DNA of 14,975 nucleotides from Dehalococcoidales bacterium (GCA_030628245.1 DAOVRI010000014.1:1-14975); one strand, 5' to 3'; counted from the stretch's first letter, positions 1 to 7,925 are shown. Notes: generated by a model from the sequence alone, not told the origin. Numbers and translations: made by a program.

Positions 1-225
1 GCCGTGACTGCCGGGCACTTCGGGGATAAATATTTTACCGGAATCGGCGCCGTCTGGGCGGCCATCGTCAACGAGGATATGGAGAAGGCGGCTTCCATAG
101 CCTACACCTGTTTAACCTGCGGTCGGTGCCGACAGCGATGCCCCGTGAAAATCGACGTTCCCGAAATGATTATCGAGTTAAGGAAGCTGCTGGCGGAAGG
201 CGATTCAGCTGATGCGAGAAATTAA
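1..225 (+). CDS. LutB-like LUD/4Fe-4S protein, C-terminal fragment (5' end outside window)
   Basis: The frame is open from base 1, so this is the tail of a longer gene; the GTG at 4 is probably internal. The visible residues contain a ferredoxin-type motif CxxCxxCxxxCP, with Cys codons at 109, 118, 127 and 139, followed by VKIDVPEMIIELRKLL. Upstream is FTGIGAVWAAIV. This order (a GIGAV stretch, then a second 4Fe-4S motif, then an acidic helix) matches the C-terminus of LutB/YkgF-type proteins, which join a LUD domain to two 4Fe-4S clusters and take part in L-lactate oxidation. An HdrC- or GlcF-like Fe-S subunit is the alternative, but the GIGAV element favours LutB. The stop overlaps the next gene's start by 14 nt, so it is translated together with the fumarase genes. 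The first cluster and LUD domain lie outside the window, so the substrate is not established. Confidence 0.7.
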   Translation, partial: AVTAGHFGDKYFTGIGAVWAAIVNEDMEKAASIAYTCLTCGRCRQRCPVKIDVPEMIIELRKLLAEGDSADARN

Positions 226-1057
226 AGCCGGCGCAGTTACCGGAGCCATTTCGAATCTCTTCAATCAGGCCAATTACGAACTCGGCGAGGACGTATTAAC
301 CGCCCTCAAAAAGGCGCGTCAGGAAGAAGAATCGCCGCTCGGCCAGGAAGTCATCGACACGATTCTAAAGAATGCCGATATAGCCTCAAATGAAAGAATC
401 CCCCTGTGCCAGGACTGCGGCGTGGCCGTCGTCTTTCTGGAACTGGGGCAGGACGCGCACATCGTCGACGGCGACCTGTATACCGCCGTTAACGAAGGAG
501 TGCGGCAGGCCTACGACGAAGGGTATCTACGCAAGTCAATGGTCGCCCGCCCCTTCTCCGAACGCATCAACACCGGCGATAATACCCCGGCGGTTATCCA
601 TACCGATATCGTGCCCGGCGACAGATTGAAAATTACCGTATTACCCAAGGGTGGCGGCGCCGAGAACATGGCCAGGCTGGGGATGCTGCTGCCCTCGGCG
701 GGGCGGCGGGGGGTGGTGGAGTTCGTCGTCAATGCCGTGGACGAGGCCTGGAGCAAGCCCTGCCCCCCAGTAATTATCGGGGTGGGTATCGGCGGCACGG
801 CGGAAAAAGCGGCCTCACTGGCCAAGCACGCCCTGCTGAGGAAAGTCGGCGAGCCCAGTCCCGATAGCGAGATTGCCGACCTCGAAAGAGAGATTCTGGA
901 AAAGGTCAATAACCTGGGCATCGGCCCGATGGGCTACGGAGGGAGAATTACCGCCCTGTCCGTGCACGCGGAGAGTTTCCCCACCCATATCACCAGCCTG
1001 CCGGTGGCGGTTAATCTACAGTGCCACAGCGCCCGTCACCGGGAAATTGTGCTTTAG
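212..1057 (+). CDS. Class I fumarate hydratase (or L(+)-tartrate dehydratase) alpha subunit
   Basis: This 281-residue protein is the N-terminal, iron-sulfur-binding half of a class I hydro-lyase, which reversibly hydrates fumarate to malate, or dehydrates tartrate in the TtdA branch. Three Cys positions expected to hold the catalytic 4Fe-4S cluster are present: C66 in PLCQDCG, C184 in KPCPPVIIGVGIGG and C271 in LQCHSARH. LPKGGGAENMARL (about 144-156) is the family signature. The length is normal for a two-subunit enzyme. The ATG overlaps the end of the LutB-like gene; a GGAAGG sits at 195-200, a rather long 11 nt away. The beta subunit starts 10 nt after the stop. Such enzymes are oxygen-sensitive, in keeping with an anaerobe. 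Sequence alone does not separate fumarase from tartrate dehydratase; fumarase is more likely in a general anaerobe. Confidence 0.93.
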   Translation: MREIKAGAVTGAISNLFNQANYELGEDVLTALKKARQEEESPLGQEVIDTILKNADIASNERIPLCQDCGVAVVFLELGQDAHIVDGDLYTAVNEGVRQAYDEGYLRKSMVARPFSERINTGDNTPAVIHTDIVPGDRLKITVLPKGGGAENMARLGMLLPSAGRRGVVEFVVNAVDEAWSKPCPPVIIGVGIGGTAEKAASLAKHALLRKVGEPSPDSEIADLEREILEKVNNLGIGPMGYGGRITALSVHAESFPTHITSLPVAVNLQCHSARHREIVL

Positions 1058-1067
1058 GAAGTAGTTC

Positions 1068-1616
1068 ATGGCAAAAAAGGTCAAGCTGCCGTTAACTGAA
1101 GAAACGATAGCAGAGCTTAAAGCCGGGGACAACGTGCTGCTCTCCGGCACTCTCTACGTCGCCCGCGACGCCGCCCATAAAAGAATGGTCGAAGCCCTGA
1201 AAAGAGGAGAACCGCTGCCCTTCGACATCAAGGGGCAGACGCTCTATTACATGGGCCCCTCCCCGGCGCCACCGGGTCGACCCATCGGCTCGGCGGGCCC
1301 CACCACCAGCACCCGCATGGACATGTACACTCCCCGCCTGCTCGCCGAAGGGCTGAAGGGTATGATTGGCAAAGGCATACGCTCGGAAGAAGTGAAAACT
1401 GCCACGAAAAAGCATAAGGCAGTCTACCTGGCGGCTGTCGGCGGCGCCGGCGCTTTGATTTCCAAGAGCATTATAAAATCAGACATAATTGCTTATGCAG
1501 ACCTCGGCCCGGAAGCTATTTTGCGACTTGAGGTGACAGACCTTCCGGCCACCGTGATAAATGACATTTACGGTGGTGATTTATACGTTGAGGGGAAAGC
1601 AAAGTACCGCAAATAA
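1068..1616 (+). CDS. Class I fumarate hydratase (or tartrate dehydratase) beta subunit
   Basis: This 182-residue protein is the C-terminal half of the class I hydro-lyase, which forms the substrate pocket with the Fe-S alpha subunit. The family landmarks are visible: LSGTLYVARDAAHKR (25-39), the substrate-binding stretch GPTTSTRMDMY (77-87), GGAGAL (125-130) and the LGPEAI segment (146-151). The length is usual for the split beta subunit. A GGAAG at 1057-1061 overlapping the alpha stop serves as ribosome-binding site for the ATG at 1068. The pair is clearly one transcriptional unit. Alpha and beta are separate genes here, as in many archaea and anaerobic bacteria, unlike the fused E. coli FumA/FumB. 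Confidence 0.93.
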   Translation: MAKKVKLPLTEETIAELKAGDNVLLSGTLYVARDAAHKRMVEALKRGEPLPFDIKGQTLYYMGPSPAPPGRPIGSAGPTTSTRMDMYTPRLLAEGLKGMIGKGIRSEEVKTATKKHKAVYLAAVGGAGALISKSIIKSDIIAYADLGPEAILRLEVTDLPATVINDIYGGDLYVEGKAKYRK

Positions 1617-1627
1617 CATAAACATAT

Positions 1628-1634
1628 AAGGAGG
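1628..1634 (+). promoter_or_regulatory. Strong Shine-Dalgarno for the cyclase-family gene
   Basis: AAGGAGG lies 7 nt before the ATG at 1642. It is the best ribosome-binding site in this cluster and fixes the start of the cyclase-family gene. Confidence 0.8.
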
Positions 1635-1641
1635 TCTACCA

Positions 1642-2295
1642 ATGGCTAAATCAGAATGGATTGATATTACCGTACCGATGCCGGTGGATAAACCCATGCC
1701 GTATTTTCCTAACGACCCCCAGCCGCCGAAGATAGAGCGAATTTTCGATGTAGATAAGGGCGATAAGGTCACCATGTCCCAGATAAATATCAACTCGCAC
1801 AACGGCACGCACATTGATGCCCCGCTCCATTTTATCTACGGAGGGAAGTCTATCGACCAGATGCCCCTGGATACCATGGTCGGCCCGGCGCGCGTTATCG
1901 AAGTCAAAGACACCGAGTCGATAAAAGTCAAGGAAATCGAGCCGTACGATATCGGGTCCGGCGAGCGTATCCTTTTCAAAACGCAAAACTCGGAGAAAGC
2001 CTACCGGACGGATAAATTCGTTGAGGACTACGTCTATCTTGCGACGGAAACGGCGCATTATCTGGCCGATAAGAAAGTGCGGCTTGTCGGTATCGACTAT
2101 ATAACAATAGGCAACTATCACGACCATGAGAATATTGTCGAAACGCACGAGACACTGCTTAAAAATGGTGCGTACATCCTGGAAATGATTAACCTCTCCG
2201 GCGTCAAACCCGGCGAATACGAGCTTCTATGTCTGCCGCTCCGTATGGAACGCGGCGACGCCGGACCCTGCCGCGCTATCCTCAGGCCGCTATAA
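1642..2295 (+). CDS. Cyclase-family metal-dependent hydrolase (kynurenine formamidase-like)
   Basis: This 217-residue protein belongs to the cyclase family (PF04199), which includes kynurenine formamidase, isatin hydrolase and polyketide-cyclase-like proteins. The metal-binding signature HNGTHIDAPLH is at residues 53-63 (H53, H57, D59, H63 are the expected ligands). The later GIDY (150-153) and THETLLKNGAYILEMINL (168-185) are also typical. Members open or form amide or lactone bonds using Mn or Zn. Its place 25 nt after the fumarase beta gene, before a terminator, suggests co-expression with organic-acid metabolism. No tryptophan-degradation genes are seen nearby, so kynurenine formamidase is not a safe call and the substrate is unknown. 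No signal peptide is evident, so it is cytoplasmic. Confidence 0.88.
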   Translation: MAKSEWIDITVPMPVDKPMPYFPNDPQPPKIERIFDVDKGDKVTMSQININSHNGTHIDAPLHFIYGGKSIDQMPLDTMVGPARVIEVKDTESIKVKEIEPYDIGSGERILFKTQNSEKAYRTDKFVEDYVYLATETAHYLADKKVRLVGIDYITIGNYHDHENIVETHETLLKNGAYILEMINLSGVKPGEYELLCLPLRMERGDAGPCRAILRPL

Positions 2296-2313
2296 ACCAG
2301 TCCACTAAACAAG

Positions 2314-2343
2314 AGGGGGGCGTAAATGCCCCCCTTTGCTTTT
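2314..2343. terminator. Rho-independent, probably bidirectional terminator
   Basis: A perfect 8-bp stem, AGGGGGGC (2314-2321) with GCCCCCCT (2328-2335), closes a 6-nt loop and is followed by TTGCTTTT on the plus strand. On the minus strand it is followed by CTTGTTT. It lies between the convergent cyclase-family gene and the SDR gene, so it can stop both. Confidence 0.88.
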
Positions 2344-2361
2344 AAGGTTTTTTAACAGCCG

Positions 2362-3189
2362 TTATAACATCTCACGATATACGGGCAGCGGTTTACCGCC
2401 ACCGACAATCAAGGACTCGCCGGTAATATACGATGACATTTCCGATGAAAAGAACAGGACCGTATTGGCGATATCCTCCGCAGTGCCGATTCTCTGCAGG
2501 GGCACGGATTTACCCATCTCGGCAAACTTGGCTTCTTTTTCTTTTTCCGACATACTGGCCATCAAGGGGTCGTAGAAGGGTGTCTTGATAGGGCCGGGCA
2601 GAATCGCGTTCACATTGATATTGTGGGGGGCCAGCTCGAAAGCCAGGTTGAGGACAAGCCCGATAATACCGGCTTTGGCAGAATGATACTCGGACGACGG
2701 CATGGGAGGTGAATACACGCCCAGAGAAGAAATCAGAATAATTTTACCGAATTTCTGTTTTATCATATACGGCGCCACTTCCTTGCAGAAAAAGGCATGA
2801 CCTTTCAGGTTCAGGGTTAACATCGCGTCCCAGAATCCCTCCCCTAGATTAGCGATACCCCTTTTGGGTCTTTCGAACTTTTGCGAAGAATTAGCCAGCC
2901 TGGACTTGGGGACGCCTCCGGCGCAGCCTACCAGAATATCCACCTTGCCGAATTTCTTAATCGTCTGGTCAGCGCAATTCTTAATCTGCTTGATGTCGGT
3001 GATGTCACACTTGACGAAAATACATTCCTTGCCCTTTTTGCTGGCCTCTTCGGCCGTTTTCTTTCCTTCTGCCTCGTTAACATCGGCAATGACACTGGAG
3101 CAGCCCTCCTCGGCAAATTTGATAGCCGTAGCCCGGCCCATCCCCGTAGCCCCGCCGTTGATAATGGCAACTTTATCGGGTAGTAGCAT
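2362..3189 (-). CDS. Short-chain dehydrogenase/reductase (SDR), NAD-type
   Basis: This 275-residue classical SDR has the nucleotide-binding motif GGATGMG at 12-18, D36 at the end of the second strand (usually favouring NAD(H) over NADP(H)), N127 in LNLKG, the catalytic Ser around S154/S155, and Y168xxxK172 in SEYHSAKAG. LPGPIKTPF (197-205) follows the active site as usual, and the TGESLIVGGG end matches the family. It oxidises or reduces a hydroxyl/carbonyl group; the substrate is not readable. Two oddities: the usual NNAG is GCAG (88-91), and an extra polar insert of about 20 residues sits at 96-116. AAGGAG at 3198-3203 (minus) is 8 nt from the ATG. It is divergent from the GlcD/GlcF pair, which suggests shared regulation. 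Confidence 0.9.
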   Translation of the reverse strand: MLLPDKVAIINGGATGMGRATAIKFAEEGCSSVIADVNEAEGKKTAEEASKKGKECIFVKCDITDIKQIKNCADQTIKKFGKVDILVGCAGGVPKSRLANSSQKFERPKRGIANLGEGFWDAMLTLNLKGHAFFCKEVAPYMIKQKFGKIILISSLGVYSPPMPSSEYHSAKAGIIGLVLNLAFELAPHNINVNAILPGPIKTPFYDPLMASMSEKEKEAKFAEMGKSVPLQRIGTAEDIANTVLFFSSEMSSYITGESLIVGGGKPLPVYREML

Positions 3190-3260
3190 TCTTTCATCTC
3201 CTTAATCGTCTATTCCGGCGTTCAGGTCTTAGCCATGATAATATCTTTTACCGGGAATCA

Positions 3261-3277
3261 TCAAGTCGACAGCTTGA
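3261..3277. promoter_or_regulatory. Operator-like palindrome in the SDR/glcD divergent region
   Basis: TCAAG-N7-CTTGA forms a 17-bp interrupted palindrome whose right arm overlaps the -35 hexamer of the glcD promoter (3274-3279). It is also just upstream of a possible SDR -10 (TATTAT on the minus strand, 3238-3243). The position suits a repressor controlling both directions, but the arms are only 5 bp, so this is an inference. Confidence 0.4.
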
Positions 3278-3302
3278 ACCAACGCCCCCAAAACGCTAAA
3301 GT
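3274..3302 (+). promoter_or_regulatory. Predicted sigma70-type promoter for glcD-glcF
   Basis: TTGAAC (3274-3279), a 17-nt spacer, then TAAAGT (3297-3302). The transcript would start near 3309, leaving a leader of about 20 nt before the ATG at 3331. The spacer end and -10 (AAAACGCTAAA, TAG) are repeated in the promoter at 12174-12202. Confidence 0.6.
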
Positions 3303-3330
3303 AGTAGTAGATAAATAATCGGGAGTATTT

Positions 3331-4725
3331 ATGCTTAACTCAAAACATATTGACCAGCTGCGCCGGATTGTCGGCAAAGAGAACATACTGACCTCTAAAG
3401 AGGAACTGCTGGTCTATTCTTACGACGCCACCAATATGTGGCAACACCTGCCCGAAGTGGTCGTGCTGCCGTCCAATGTCGAACAGATATCGGCGATTCT
3501 GAAGCTGGCCAACGAAAACCTTATTCCGGTAACTCCGAGGGGCGGCGGCACCAACGTCAGCGGTGGCTCCATACCGATTAAAGGCGGCATCGTCCTGTGC
3601 ACCACCAGGATGGACCGGATTATCGATATTAACAAGACCAACCTGAACGCCAGGGTGGAACCGGGCGTCGTCCTTCAGGACTTTCAGGCGGCACTGGCTG
3701 AAGAAGGCCTTTTTTTTCCTCCCGACCCCCAGAGCTTTTCCGGCTGCACGATGGGCGGCGTGGTGGCGGAGAACTCCGCCGGGCCTTCCTGCCTGAAATA
3801 CGGGGTCGCCAAGCAGTACGTGCTCGGCCTGGAGGTAGTGCTGGCCGATGGCACAACAATGAAACTGGGCGGCCTGACGCCCAAGAACAGGACGGGGTAC
3901 GAGCTGTCGATGCTGTTTACCGGCTCCGAGGGCACGCTGGGTGTCATCAGCAAGATAACGCTCCGTATGCTGCCGGCGCCGAAGGCAACCAGGACCATCG
4001 TGGCCGTTATCAGCGATGTGGCCGTAGCCGGTGAGACCGTGACCGAAATTATAGCCAGCAGTGTCCTGCCCTCGAAGGTAGAGTTTGTAGATAACTGGAC
4101 GTTCGAAAAGTTCCGCGGGCTCCTGCCGGACGAAATTCTCGATAAATCGCAAGTCATCCTTCTCATACAGGTCGATGGGCTGCCGGAAACCGTGGACGCC
4201 GAGACACAGCAGGTCGTGGCTCTCTGCAAGAGCCGGGCGGGCGAGGTCAGGGTGGCTGAAGACCAGGCGGAGACCGACCGATACTGGCAGGCCAGGGCTG
4301 CCCACTTCTCCGATATCTCCAGCCGAGCCCATACCATCATCAATGAGGATATATGCGTGCCGCGCGATAAGATAGCCGAGTTTATCAAACTCGGCCAGGA
4401 GAGCGCCAAAAAATATGACGTCCCCATCAGCTTCGCCGGGCATGTCGGCGACGGTAATTTCCATCCGGTCGTGCTCACGGATAGCCGGGACAAGGAGCAT
4501 TATCAACGTTCCCTGAAATGCGTTGAAGAAATTATCGAGATAGCCCTGTCGCTGGGCGGCGTCCTTTCCGGCGAGCACGGCATCGGACTGGAAAAGCAGC
4601 GTTTCTTGAAGAAGGCCATGGACCCCGCGGCCATAGAAATAATGAAGAAGATAAAGGATGTGCTTGACCCCAATCACATCCTCAATCCCGGTAAAATCTG
4701 GGAAGAAACATCAGATGAAGAGTAG
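3331..4725 (+). CDS. glcD: FAD-linked 2-hydroxy-acid dehydrogenase, GlcD/D-lactate dehydrogenase type
   Basis: This 464-residue flavoprotein has an N-terminal FAD-binding domain (about 40-180; PRGGGTNVSGGS at 69-80, PPDPQS at 130-135, GGVVAENSAGP at 142-152, GTLGVISKITL at 201-211) and a C-terminal FAD-oxidase domain with GHVGDGNFHP (370-379), SGEHGIGLEK (413-422) and ILNPGK (450-455). H371, H378 and H416 are the expected metal/substrate His residues. The family oxidises glycolate, D-lactate or other 2-hydroxy acids and passes electrons to a partner. The partner here is the Fe-S protein whose gene overlaps it by 11 nt, so the electrons most likely go on to quinone or an electron-transfer flavoprotein. 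Length is normal for GlcD. Glycolate versus D-lactate cannot be decided from sequence. Confidence 0.92.
   Translation: MLNSKHIDQLRRIVGKENILTSKEELLVYSYDATNMWQHLPEVVVLPSNVEQISAILKLANENLIPVTPRGGGTNVSGGSIPIKGGIVLCTTRMDRIIDINKTNLNARVEPGVVLQDFQAALAEEGLFFPPDPQSFSGCTMGGVVAENSAGPSCLKYGVAKQYVLGLEVVLADGTTMKLGGLTPKNRTGYELSMLFTGSEGTLGVISKITLRMLPAPKATRTIVAVISDVAVAGETVTEIIASSVLPSKVEFVDNWTFEKFRGLLPDEILDKSQVILLIQVDGLPETVDAETQQVVALCKSRAGEVRVAEDQAETDRYWQARAAHFSDISSRAHTIINEDICVPRDKIAEFIKLGQESAKKYDVPISFAGHVGDGNFHPVVLTDSRDKEHYQRSLKCVEEIIEIALSLGGVLSGEHGIGLEKQRFLKKAMDPAAIEIMKKIKDVLDPNHILNPGKIWEETSDEE
4700..4705 (+). promoter_or_regulatory. Ribosome-binding site that decides the glcF start
   Basis: GGGAAG lies 9 nt before the ATG at 4715 and inside the end of glcD. 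The open frame continues upstream to an ATG at 4658, but that would overlap glcD by 68 nt and adds residues unlike the family. Confidence 0.6.
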
Positions 4726-5998
4726 CCTCGACTTCGAGCAGATAGACAGGTTTAAAGAAGACCTCGACAAGTGCACCAAGTGCGGATTCTGCATGTCCTA
4801 CTGTCCCGTCTACCAGGAGGAACGTGTCGAGTCGTCGGTGGCGCGCGGAAAAATCATGCTCATCAGGGCATTGCTCGACGGCGAGCTGGAAGCTACCGAC
4901 GAAATGGCCGAGCAGCTTAACCGATGCACCCTGTGCATGACCTGCGCCGAGAACTGCCCGGCCGGTACAAACGTGCCTTCGGTGATTGCCGCCGCCCGTG
5001 CCGATAAAGTAAGGCTAAAGGGGCTGTCTTTCCCGTACAGTATTATCTATCGCTGGCTGCTGCCGCGGCGCCGATTGTTCGGCTATGTGGTGCGCCTGGC
5101 CTCATGGTTCCAGGGAATCTTCCTGCCGAAAACGGAGGGAAGCATCCGTCACCTGTCCTTTTTCCTCTCGGCGCTCGGCAAAGGCCGGCACATTCCGCAG
5201 ATAGCCCACAAGTTCCTGCGCCAGTCGGTCCCGGAAATAAACAGTCCACCCGCGGGTGTTGAAGTAAAATACACCGTCGGCTACTTCACCGGCTGCATGA
5301 CCGATTTCGTTTTTCCCGAGTTGGGCGAGAAAATTATTAATTTCCTGACGCGGAACGGCGTCGAGGTCGTCGTGCCGCGGGGGCAGGGTTGCTGCGGGGC
5401 GCCGGTATTCCTCGGGGCGGGCGATTTTGATACAGGACGTAAAATGGCCGACGTCAACGTTAAGGCTTTTAAAGAACTCGATTACATCATTACCGACTGC
5501 GCTACCTGCGCCTCGGCGATGAAGGATTACATAAAATATTTGGCCGATAATGAGGAGAGAAAACGTGAATATGCCGAGTTCGCCGGCAAAATAAAGGATA
5601 TCACCGAGTTCCTGGTGGACATGGTAAAGCTTCCCCCATCCGCGTATCGAGTTGCCGGTGAATTCAAGGGCAAGACCGTTACCTGGCACGAACCGTGTCA
5701 CCTGGGGCGCTACCTGGGTGTCAAGGAGCAGCCACGAAAGATATTGCAGTCGATACCGGATATCAACTACATTGAAATGCCCGATGCCGACCGCTGCTGC
5801 GGCATGGCGGGGACTTTCAGCATCTACTTCTACGATTTGTCCAGGAAAATAGCCGATAAAAAAGTCGCCAGTATCAAATCGACGGGTGCGGATATCGTCG
5901 TTACCGACTGCCCCGGCTGCCAGATACAGTTGATAGACAGCACCACCCGGCACGGTATGCCCCAGAAAGTCATGCATATCATGGAATTGTTCGAGTAG
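4715..5998 (+). CDS. glcF: GlcF-like (Fe-S)-binding subunit of 2-hydroxy-acid dehydrogenase
   Basis: Starting at 4715 gives 427 residues. Two ferredoxin motifs come first: CTKCGFCMSYCP (20-31) and CTLCMTCAENCP (71-82), each able to bind a 4Fe-4S cluster. Two CCG (heterodisulfide-reductase-type) domains follow: GCMTDF at 193-198 with GCCGAP at 225-230 and C262/C265, then HEPCHLGRYLG (325-335) with RCCGMAG (360-366) and DCPGCQ (398-403). This architecture is that of GlcF and LldE/LutA-type electron carriers. It takes electrons from the FAD of the GlcD-like subunit; the overlap with that gene implies tight coupling. No strong membrane helix is clear, though 104-135 is rather hydrophobic and basic and might touch the membrane. 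It ends 10 nt before the convergent aldehyde oxidoreductase gene with no terminator between. Confidence 0.92.
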   Translation: MKSSLDFEQIDRFKEDLDKCTKCGFCMSYCPVYQEERVESSVARGKIMLIRALLDGELEATDEMAEQLNRCTLCMTCAENCPAGTNVPSVIAAARADKVRLKGLSFPYSIIYRWLLPRRRLFGYVVRLASWFQGIFLPKTEGSIRHLSFFLSALGKGRHIPQIAHKFLRQSVPEINSPPAGVEVKYTVGYFTGCMTDFVFPELGEKIINFLTRNGVEVVVPRGQGCCGAPVFLGAGDFDTGRKMADVNVKAFKELDYIITDCATCASAMKDYIKYLADNEERKREYAEFAGKIKDITEFLVDMVKLPPSAYRVAGEFKGKTVTWHEPCHLGRYLGVKEQPRKILQSIPDINYIEMPDADRCCGMAGTFSIYFYDLSRKIADKKVASIKSTGADIVVTDCPGCQIQLIDSTTRHGMPQKVMHIMELFE

Positions 5999-6008
5999 AT
6001 AGCGGCGG

Positions 6009-7925
6009 TTACTTTAAAAATCCCCGGCTCTCAAGGTCGTCGGCAATATCCTTAAGCCCCAGTTTCTCAAGTCCGGCCCTGGTCTGCAGTCCGCTTTCAA
6101 CATCCCATCCCCGCAGCGCGTAATACTCGTCCTTCATCTTCTCGAATTCCGCCCTGTCCACCACCGCCCCTTGCCGACTGGCCGCTTCGCCGTCCCTGCC
6201 CAGGACGGTGCACTCGCGGTTGAAGCGCAGGTACTGTAACGGCTCGTTGTGGAGGTAGTCCAGCAGCCTGTCCCCACTTCTGCCACCCCACCCCTGCCTC
6301 ATCAATATTGCCCTTTGCAGGTTGAAGATTCTTTCGCCTATCTTGTCCAGCCCCGACTCGTCTATATCTTTGCCCGTTACGGCCGAGAGCACCTGGCTTT
6401 CCATAGAGGAGTCACCCTGGCGGTCGGCAGTGTTCCCGCTACAGATAATCGGCCAGTAGAGGTCGCAGAGAACGAGGCTTTCTATGGCATGCCACCGGTC
6501 CTGGATTTTCCTGGCCGCCAGCGCTTTCCCTTCATAGGTGGAGTAGTCCGCCGCTACGGCACTTCCCCAGAAAGTTTCCGCGAGCTTGCGCAAGGCCTCG
6601 GACGAGAGAAAGGCGCCCTCCTGCCCGTTATGCCAGCCGAACCAGCGCACCAGAGTGGTGCTGGCTTCATGAAGCTGCTGTATCGGCCTTCTCGGTTCAG
6701 TGGCGAAAAGCAACGCATTGTGCAGTATCAGCCTGGGGTCATAGTCCCTCAGTTCATTGGCGCGGGTAAGGACGGAATAGCTTATCAGCTCCTCGGCCCG
6801 GCCTCCGACTGACCTCGCCGCACTGATAGTACCCTGAGCAAGAAGGTCGCCGAAGCCCTCTCTGACGGCTATCTTCCGGGTAAGTTCTTCGATAAACTCT
6901 ACGCTGCCTATCTTCGAAAGCGGCAGTCCGGTATCCTTTTCGGTGAAAACGCCTTCCTTATAGCATCTGATAAGCCACTCTATCATGGCCTGCATCACGG
7001 AGCTATCCAGTCCGTACCCGTCACACAACCGCACCGCCAGCAGTGACACCTCGACACTGTTGCTGCCGTACTTCTCAGCCGGCCGCCGATAGACGTCTAT
7101 CGGCTGGCAAAACGACTTGTAGCGGCGCCCCGTTTCATCCGTGTAAGATTGCCGGGAGCAACCGATGCCGCAGCCGTAGCAGGCCCGGGTCCTGGTCCTG
7201 CCGGGTATGACCCAGCCGAGAGACGGCGCGTTGCCTTTAACCAGCTGAAAAAGACGGCCGGCAAGACCGCTGAGTCTTTCCGGGTTAGCCGCGGTCGGTC
7301 TCCTGTCTCCGGCCACGGCCACGGCCTTGAGCATTTTCGACCCCATGACGCTGCCGAGACCGCCCGAGCCGGAGGCGCCGCCACCGGCCAGCACGGTAGC
7401 AAAGGTAACCATGTTCTCGGCGGCCGGCCCGATGGTCAGGACACTTACCTCTCTCCCGAGTTCCGCTTTCAGGCTGTCACCGGCGTCAAAGGCCGACCTG
7501 CCCCAGAGGTGAGAGGCGTCCTTTATCTCGGTGGTGCCGTCATGTATGTAAATATATACGGGTCTATCGGCTTTCCCCCTGACTACCAGGGCATCATAAC
7601 CGGCATATTTTAGTCTTATACCCCAGCTGTCTCCCAGGTTAGCGTAATTAAAGGATTCCGGCTCTCCGGCGGGCGATTTCGCACAGATTTGCCACCTGCC
7701 GCCGGCCAGTCGGGTAAATCCGGCAGCGGGACCGCTGGCACAGATAAAACAGTTCTCCGGGTCGAGGGCTCCGGTCCGGGGCGGCACCATGTCCCAGTAG
7801 AGCCTGGCGGCAATGCCCCTGCCCCCCAGGAACCTCTCCGCATAATCGGAAGTAGGCAGTCTGGTAATCTCTCCATCGGATAAATCTACCTTTAGAATTT
7901 CCCCGGCATAACCGAAATCAGCCAA
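6009..7925 (-). CDS. Aldehyde ferredoxin oxidoreductase family protein (tungsto/molybdopterin, 4Fe-4S)
   Basis: This 638-residue protein has the AOR family layout: an N-terminal domain with FLGGRG (32-37), AGYDALVVRGKA (108-119) and GGLGSVMGSKMLKAVAV (188-204), then C-terminal domains. The 4Fe-4S ligands are CYGCGIGC (C249, C252, C256) and very probably C487 in ESLVLCD. The RGWD (605-608) and LEKLGL (619-624) tail is characteristic. These enzymes bind a bis-pterin W or Mo centre and oxidise aldehydes to acids with ferredoxin, or run in reverse; BamB-like relatives act on aromatic acyl-CoA. The specific substrate is not readable. The start is chosen as TTG at 7925, since GGAGG at 7932-7936 is 6 nt away; a TTG at 7931 would directly touch that site. 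No aldehyde- or cofactor-maturation gene is next to it. It is divergent from the sensor kinase. Confidence 0.9.
   Translation of the reverse strand: MADFGYAGEILKVDLSDGEITRLPTSDYAERFLGGRGIAARLYWDMVPPRTGALDPENCFICASGPAAGFTRLAGGRWQICAKSPAGEPESFNYANLGDSWGIRLKYAGYDALVVRGKADRPVYIYIHDGTTEIKDASHLWGRSAFDAGDSLKAELGREVSVLTIGPAAENMVTFATVLAGGGASGSGGLGSVMGSKMLKAVAVAGDRRPTAANPERLSGLAGRLFQLVKGNAPSLGWVIPGRTRTRACYGCGIGCSRQSYTDETGRRYKSFCQPIDVYRRPAEKYGSNSVEVSLLAVRLCDGYGLDSSVMQAMIEWLIRCYKEGVFTEKDTGLPLSKIGSVEFIEELTRKIAVREGFGDLLAQGTISAARSVGGRAEELISYSVLTRANELRDYDPRLILHNALLFATEPRRPIQQLHEASTTLVRWFGWHNGQEGAFLSSEALRKLAETFWGSAVAADYSTYEGKALAARKIQDRWHAIESLVLCDLYWPIICSGNTADRQGDSSMESQVLSAVTGKDIDESGLDKIGERIFNLQRAILMRQGWGGRSGDRLLDYLHNEPLQYLRFNRECTVLGRDGEAASRQGAVVDRAEFEKMKDEYYALRGWDVESGLQTRAGLEKLGLKDIADDLESRGFLK

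Noticed and set aside
1642..2295. Naming the cyclase-family gene kynB
   Set aside because: The HxGTHxDxPxH motif is family-wide and no tryptophan catabolic gene is nearby.
3340..4677. A 445-codon open frame antisense to glcD, with a 269-codon one in another frame (3684-4493)
   Set aside because: Both lie wholly within a clear FAD-enzyme gene and show low-complexity, His/Arg/Ser-rich composition with no family motif or ribosome-binding site. They follow from the codon bias of a GC-rich gene.
5102..5977. A 291-codon antisense frame over glcF
   Set aside because: Shadow of a gene with a full set of Cys motifs; no recognisable protein features of its own.
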